From: Pseudonocardiaceae bacterium
Lineage (GTDB): Bacteria; Actinomycetota; Actinomycetes; Mycobacteriales; Pseudonocardiaceae
Assembly: GCA_009379845.1 (NCBI GenBank)
Contig: WHSZ01000066.1
Span: 1 to 33,487, forward strand
DNA: 33,487 bases
Direction of reading: 5' to 3'
The notes under the pieces were generated by a model. It did not search any database and was not told the origin of the DNA. It worked only from the letters and a program-made list of their open reading frames with translations. How positions within the stretch are numbered: position 1 is the stretch's first letter; each line of letters opens with the position of its first letter. A program made the translations under genes and the position numbers. Below, piece by piece: positions 29,517 to 33,487 of the stretch.

Positions 29517-30451
29517 TGGCATCGAAGCTGATGCAACGCCGGCGCGACCGGATCGACGAGCTGGCAGCCGGTGCCGACGAGGGCGTCAGCCTGGCGAAGG
29601 ATGCGATGCGGCGGATGGCCCGCAACCCGGTGGCGATCACCGGTGCGAGCATCATCGCGGTTTTCGCGGTGCTCGCCGTGCTCTCGCCGGTGCTGGCCCC
29701 GAAGGACCCGTTCATCCGGTACAACGAGCTGACCGACCGACTGAGGCCGGACGCGATCCCCGGCCCCATGCCCGGTTTCCTGCTCGGCAGCGATCAGAAC
29801 GGCTACGATTTCTTCTCCCGGCTGCTTGTCGGGGCACAGCAGACACTGATCGTCGGGGTGATGGCGACCCTGATCGGCGTGAGCATCGGCATCGTGCTCG
29901 GTGGACTCGCCGGGGCGATCGGCGGCTGGGTGGACACCTTACTGATGCGCTTTACCGACATCATGCTGTCGTTTCCCTCGTTGCTGCTCGCGATCTCCAT
30001 CGCGGCGCTGTTCGCGCGAACCAGCCAGTGGACGGTGATCATCGCGGTGGCGATGGTCGCGGTGCCGATCTTCGCGCGGCTGCTGCGGGGTTCCATGCTG
30101 GCGCAGCGGCACAGCGACCATGTGCTGGCCGCCACCGCGTTGGGTGTGCACAGGCGCACCATCGTCTTCCGGCACATGTTGCCCAACGCGCTCGGGCCGG
30201 TGATCGTGCAGGCGACCCTGACACTCGCCACGGCGATCATCGACGCCGCCGCGCTTTCCTTCCTCGGGCTCGGCGATCCCGACCCGGTACGTGCCGAGTG
30301 GGGCTTGATGCTCGCGAACGCCCAGGACTACCTGGAGGTTAAGCCGGAACTCGCGTTCTACCCGGCGATCGCGATCATCGTGGTGGCACTGGGGTTCACG
30401 CTGCTCGGCGAGTCCTTGCGGGAAGCCCTCGACCCGAAGACGAGGCGGTGA
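29516..30451 (+). CDS. ABC transporter permease, DppC/OppC type
   Basis: A 311-residue membrane protein with the DppC-type N-terminal cytoplasmic region (AKDAMRRMARNPVAITGASIIAVFAV) and the conserved LGSDQNGYDFFSRLLVGAQQTLIVG. The EAA loop is VLAATALGVHRRTIVFRHMLPNALGPVIV (about residues 202-230). It ends with SFLGLGDPDPVRAEWGLMLANAQDYL, typical of the family, and the LGFTLLGESLREALDPKTRR tail. It forms the channel with the upstream permease. The ATPase gene begins eight bases after the stop. Confidence 0.94.
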   Translation: MASKLMQRRRDRIDELAAGADEGVSLAKDAMRRMARNPVAITGASIIAVFAVLAVLSPVLAPKDPFIRYNELTDRLRPDAIPGPMPGFLLGSDQNGYDFFSRLLVGAQQTLIVGVMATLIGVSIGIVLGGLAGAIGGWVDTLLMRFTDIMLSFPSLLLAISIAALFARTSQWTVIIAVAMVAVPIFARLLRGSMLAQRHSDHVLAATALGVHRRTIVFRHMLPNALGPVIVQATLTLATAIIDAAALSFLGLGDPDPVRAEWGLMLANAQDYLEVKPELAFYPAIAIIVVALGFTLLGESLREALDPKTRR

Positions 30452-30458
30452 CGCGGCG

Positions 30459-31460
30459 ATGGCGTTGCTCGAGGTACGCGACCTGTCGGTGGTCTTCTCC
30501 CGCAAGGGGCAGTCGCCGTTCAGCGCGGTGGACGGCGTGAGTTTCTCCGTGCAGCCGGGCCAAACCGTCGGGCTGGTTGGCGAGTCCGGCTGTGGCAAGT
30601 CGGTGACCTCGCTGGCGATTATGGGGTTGCTTCCGAGGCGCAGCGCGCGGGTCGGCGGTTCGGTCGCCTTCGAAGGGACCGAGCTGTTCTCGTTGTCCGA
30701 CAAGGAGATGCGCGACCGGCGCGGCAAGGATCTTGGCATGGTGTTCCAGGATCCGCTTTCCTCGTTGAACCCCGTCGTACCGATCGGATTGCAGGTGACC
30801 GAGGTGCTGGAACGCCATCGGGGCATGGCGCGCAAGCAGGCGCGCGCCGAAGCGACCGAGCTGCTGAACAAGGTCGGTATCCCGGACCCCACGCGCAGGC
30901 TTTCCGAGTACCCACACCAGCTTTCCGGCGGTATGCGGCAGCGTGCCCTGATCGCGATCGCGTTGGCCTGCCGGCCACGGTTGCTGATCGCGGACGAGCC
31001 GACGACGGCGCTGGACGTAACCATCCAGGCGCAGATCCTCAGCCTGCTCAAGGAACTCGTCGCTGGCACCGAAACCGCGTTGATCATGATCACGCACGAT
31101 CTCGGTGTGGTTGCCGGGTTGTGCGACGAGGTCAACGTGCTTTACGGCGGTCGGATCGTGGAGCGGGCCGAACGGCACGAGCTGTTCGCCGCACCGCGCC
31201 ACCCGTACACCCACGGGCTGCTCGACTCGATTCCCCGGCTGGATGCCGCGCGTGGCGAGAAGCTTTCCCCGATCAGGGGTTCGGTGGCGGACAATATCCC
31301 GTGGGACGGCGGCTGCGCGTTCGCACCGCGCTGCCCGAACGCGCTGCGGACCTGTGTCGAGGTGACGCCGGAGCTGGAATGGCACGAGGGACGGCTGCTG
31401 CGTTGCCACAATCCCGTGCAGCCGGCTGCCCTCGGCGTCGGTTCGAAGGAGGCACGATGA
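30459..31460 (+). CDS. ABC transporter ATP-binding protein, DppD/OppD type
   Basis: A 333-residue ATPase: Walker A GESGCGKS (about residue 39), Q-loop VFQDPLSSLNPV, signature LSGGMRQR, Walker B LLIADEPTTALD and switch His in MITHDLG. The C-terminal oligopeptide-transporter extension (HPYTHGLLDSIPRL, then CAFAPRCPNALRTC with clustered Cys) is typical of DppD/OppD, some of which carry an iron-sulfur cluster there. It drives transport with the DppF-like protein as a heterodimer. ATG 30459; its TGA overlaps the next ATG by four bases. Confidence 0.95.
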   Translation: MALLEVRDLSVVFSRKGQSPFSAVDGVSFSVQPGQTVGLVGESGCGKSVTSLAIMGLLPRRSARVGGSVAFEGTELFSLSDKEMRDRRGKDLGMVFQDPLSSLNPVVPIGLQVTEVLERHRGMARKQARAEATELLNKVGIPDPTRRLSEYPHQLSGGMRQRALIAIALACRPRLLIADEPTTALDVTIQAQILSLLKELVAGTETALIMITHDLGVVAGLCDEVNVLYGGRIVERAERHELFAAPRHPYTHGLLDSIPRLDAARGEKLSPIRGSVADNIPWDGGCAFAPRCPNALRTCVEVTPELEWHEGRLLRCHNPVQPAALGVGSKEAR

Positions 31461-32560
31461 GTACGGAGGTGGAACCGGTCACCACCACCGGCGAACCGGG
31501 CACCCGCGACGACGCGCTTGTCACGCTGGACGGGATGCGGGTGCACTTCCCCATCAAGCGGGGGATCGTGCTGGACCGAACCGTCGGCTACGTCTACGCG
31601 GTGGACGGCGTCGACATGGAGATCCGCCGTGGCGAAACATACGGCCTGGTGGGGGAATCGGGGTGTGGCAAGACGACGCTCGGGCGCGGGTTGCTGCGGC
31701 TGATCGAGCCGACCGGTGGGCGAGTGATCTTCGATGGTATCGATCTGTCCACACTGAAAGGCGAATCGTTGCGGACGATGCGCCGGCGGATGCAGATGGT
31801 GTTCCAGGATCCGATGTCCAGTCTGGACCCACGGCAGTGCGTGGAATCGATACTCGTAGAGGGGATGCGGGCACACGGACTGGATGCCGGCCGGGAGGAG
31901 ACCGGGAAACGGTTGCGAGAGCTGCTTTCCGCGGTTGGACTGCCGGTGAACTCGTTGCGCAAGTACCCGCACGAGTTCTCCGGCGGCCAGCGGCAGCGTA
32001 TCGGGATCGCTCGCGGGCTCGCCGTGCGGCCGGATCTGATCGTCGCGGACGAGCCGGTGTCCGCATTGGATGTCTCGGTGCAGGCGCAGGTGATCAACCT
32101 GCTCGAGGAGCTGCAGGACGAGTTCCAGCTGACCTACTTGGTGATCGCGCACGATCTCGCCGTGGTCCGGCACATCTCGGATCGGATCGGGGTGATGTAT
32201 CTCGGTTCACTGGTTGAAGAGTCCGATTCGGACACGCTGTATGCGCGGCCACGGCATCCCTACACCCGCGCGCTGCTCTCCGCGATTCCGGTGCCGGACC
32301 CGGCGATCGAGGACGCGCGCGAGCAGATCCTGCTGGCCGGGGACCTGCCGTCGCCGTCCGCGCCACCGTCCGGTTGCCGGTTCCACACCCGCTGCCCGTG
32401 GCGGCAGGAATCCCGGTGCGACACCGAACGTCCGGTGCTGCGCGAGATCGCGCCGGGACACCGGGTCGCGTGTCACTGGGCGGAGGACATCGAGGCCGGG
32501 CGCATCCGGCCGCACGAGGTGACCGCCGAGATGACCGTGCAGTCTGGGTCAGCCGATTGA
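31457..32560 (+). CDS. ABC transporter ATP-binding protein, DppF/OppF type
   Basis: A 367-residue ATPase: MRVHFPIKRGIVLDRTVGYVYAVDGVDM is the DppF-type N-terminus (in segments), followed by Walker A GESGCGKTT, Q-loop VFQDPMSSLDPRQ, signature FSGGQRQRIGIARGL, Walker B LIVADEPVSALD, switch His in VIAHDLAVV and a C-terminal CRFHTRCPWRQESRCDTERP with paired Cys. It completes the importer. ATG 31457 has GAAGGAGG upstream. Its last 12 bases overlap the 3' end of the convergent GAF-ANTAR gene. Confidence 0.95.
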   Translation: MSTEVEPVTTTGEPGTRDDALVTLDGMRVHFPIKRGIVLDRTVGYVYAVDGVDMEIRRGETYGLVGESGCGKTTLGRGLLRLIEPTGGRVIFDGIDLSTLKGESLRTMRRRMQMVFQDPMSSLDPRQCVESILVEGMRAHGLDAGREETGKRLRELLSAVGLPVNSLRKYPHEFSGGQRQRIGIARGLAVRPDLIVADEPVSALDVSVQAQVINLLEELQDEFQLTYLVIAHDLAVVRHISDRIGVMYLGSLVEESDSDTLYARPRHPYTRALLSAIPVPDPAIEDAREQILLAGDLPSPSAPPSGCRFHTRCPWRQESRCDTERPVLREIAPGHRVACHWAEDIEAGRIRPHEVTAEMTVQSGSAD

Positions 32561-33304
32561 ACGGTCGTCGGTGTCGAGTAGTTCTCCGGTGGAGATCACC
32601 CGGTTGACGATGCCCTGCGCGAGGTCGGACAGGCGCTGGTTGGTGGACCGGGCGTGGGAGCGCAGCAGGTTGAACGCCGCGGTCATGTCGAGGTTACCGC
32701 GCTCGGCGAGCACTCCCTTGGCCTGCTCGATGATCACCCGGCTGTTCAGCGCTGACTGCAGCTGCTCGGCGAGCATCGTGCGCTGCCGGATCGCGCGTTC
32801 CTGGAGAACGCCGATGGTGGCCACATCGGCCAGTGCTTGGCCAAGCCGGAGGTCGCTGGATGGCAGCGGACCGGGTTCGGTACCGAAGAAGTTGAGCGCC
32901 CCGATGGTTTCGTTGCGCAACCGCAGCGGCAAGGCATACATCGATTGGAAGCCCGCGTGCTCGGCGCGAGTCGTGAAGCGCGGCCAGCGCTCGGCGGCCT
33001 CCCGCAGCGTCGGCGCGGTCACCGCGCTGCGGGTACGGAAGCACTCGAGGCAGGGTCCCTCGTCGGCCTCGAGCTCGAACATCTCAACCGTCATGGCTGG
33101 CTCGGCGGAGGACGCCACCACGTGCAGGTCACCCCGCTGGTCGGTGAGCAGCAGCCCGGCCGCGTCGATCGCCAGCAGCTCAACGCAGTACCCGACCAAT
33201 CGGTGCATCAGCTCGATCACGTCGTAGTCGTCGACCAGCGTGTCGGCGAGGCTTACCAATGCCTCGGCGACTACCGGCTCTCGCCCCTCTGCGGTCGCAC
33301 TCAT
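32549..33304 (-). CDS. GAF-ANTAR RNA-binding antitermination regulator
   Basis: A 251-residue protein with an N-terminal GAF domain (about residues 10-165: LMHRLVGYCVELLAIDAAGLLLTD, then EGPCLECFRTR and YALPLRLRNETIGALNFFG). A C-terminal ANTAR domain (about 180-240: LQSALNSRVIIEQAKGVLAERGNLDMTAAFNLLRSHARSTNQRLSDLAQGIV, in segments) follows. ANTAR proteins bind paired RNA hairpins to prevent termination; the GAF part senses a signal. No histidine kinase is adjacent. ATG 33304 follows AGGAGG closely. I did not see the expected tandem hexaloop hairpins in the window, so its targets are probably elsewhere. Confidence 0.93.
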   Translation of the reverse strand: MSATAEGREPVVAEALVSLADTLVDDYDVIELMHRLVGYCVELLAIDAAGLLLTDQRGDLHVVASSAEPAMTVEMFELEADEGPCLECFRTRSAVTAPTLREAAERWPRFTTRAEHAGFQSMYALPLRLRNETIGALNFFGTEPGPLPSSDLRLGQALADVATIGVLQERAIRQRTMLAEQLQSALNSRVIIEQAKGVLAERGNLDMTAAFNLLRSHARSTNQRLSDLAQGIVNRVISTGELLDTDDRSIG

Positions 33305-33346
33305 CGATCCTCCTTGTGGAACCGCAATCGACGCTCGATAATGTCG

Positions 33347-33487
33347 CTAGTGTGTCGCGCCTGAAATTCGTTGAAGATATGAAGCGAGGCGGTCGAGGAT
33401 CTCGTCGGCGTCCTTGGTCCACACGAACGGTTGGGGATCGTCGTTCCAGGTCTTGATCCAGTCTCGAATGTCGTTCTCCAGAGCACG
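33347..33487 (-). mobile_element. IS630-family transposase, C-terminal fragment (runs off the window)
   Basis: The minus strand is open from the window edge to TAG at 33349-33347 and reads ALENDIRDWIKTWNDDPQPF, then VWTKDADEILDRLASYLQRI, which is the characteristic end of IS630-family transposases. 46 codons are visible. The element's end should lie in the 42 bases between this stop and the GAF-ANTAR ribosome site, but no terminal repeat can be matched without the other end. Whether the transposase is intact cannot be told. Confidence 0.85.

Overview
The window is high-GC DNA with many GTG/TTG starts, 4-bp stop/start overlaps (ATGA, GTGA) and apparently leaderless promoters. The gene families present (an XRE regulator with a DUF6879 partner, GAF-ANTAR protein, TPR-CHAT protein with an ECF-type sigma factor, ffs/dnaX/ybaB/recR) point to an actinomycete, probably of the Pseudonocardiales. 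The genus cannot be fixed from the sequence alone.

Region 1 (1-13997) is a catabolic locus. A FadR/FCD-type GntR repressor and the start of a fumarylacetoacetate-hydrolase-family gene lie on the minus strand. They diverge from a tightly coupled plus-strand operon of twelve genes: two CaiB/BaiF CoA-transferase/racemase proteins, two crotonases, two acyl-CoA dehydrogenase-like proteins, an SDR, two 3-hydroxyacyl-CoA dehydrogenases, an acyl-CoA ligase, an MHS-type MFS importer and a quinone-oxidoreductase-like MDR. The second crotonase is MenB/BadI-like, the type that hydrolytically opens a 2-ketocyclohexanecarboxyl-CoA ring. Together with the ligase, dehydrogenase, hydratase and SDR this gives a complete AliA-AliB-BadK-BadH-BadI-like series, so I infer that the operon takes up, activates and opens an alicyclic (cyclohexane- or terpene-derived) carboxylic acid. 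A textbook FadR-type operator (1214-1224) sits in the divergent promoter.

Region 2 (14012-15375) is a DUF6879/XRE-DUF5753 regulator pair.

Region 3 (15528-25958) contains the usual housekeeping neighbours ffs (SRP RNA), dnaX, ybaB and recR. About 6 kb of minus-strand genes lies between ffs and dnaX: a papain-like C1 peptidase without a signal peptide, a GAWDPN-repeat protein that shares a C-terminal domain with the peptidase, a chagasin-like (I42) inhibitor of C1 peptidases, an ECF-type sigma factor, a small beta-rich protein, and a TPR-CHAT cysteine protease. This is the most unusual part of the window and looks like an intracellular protease/inhibitor/sigma-factor signalling system. A lipoprotein N-acetylmuramoyl-L-alanine amidase lies on the minus strand between dnaX and ybaB.

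Region 4 (25959-33487) starts with a perfect 27-bp tandem repeat and a small P-loop kinase. It continues with a complete Dpp/Opp-type ABC importer operon (lipoprotein binding protein, two permeases, two ATPases), a convergent GAF-ANTAR regulator, and the C-terminal end of an IS630-family transposase at the right edge.
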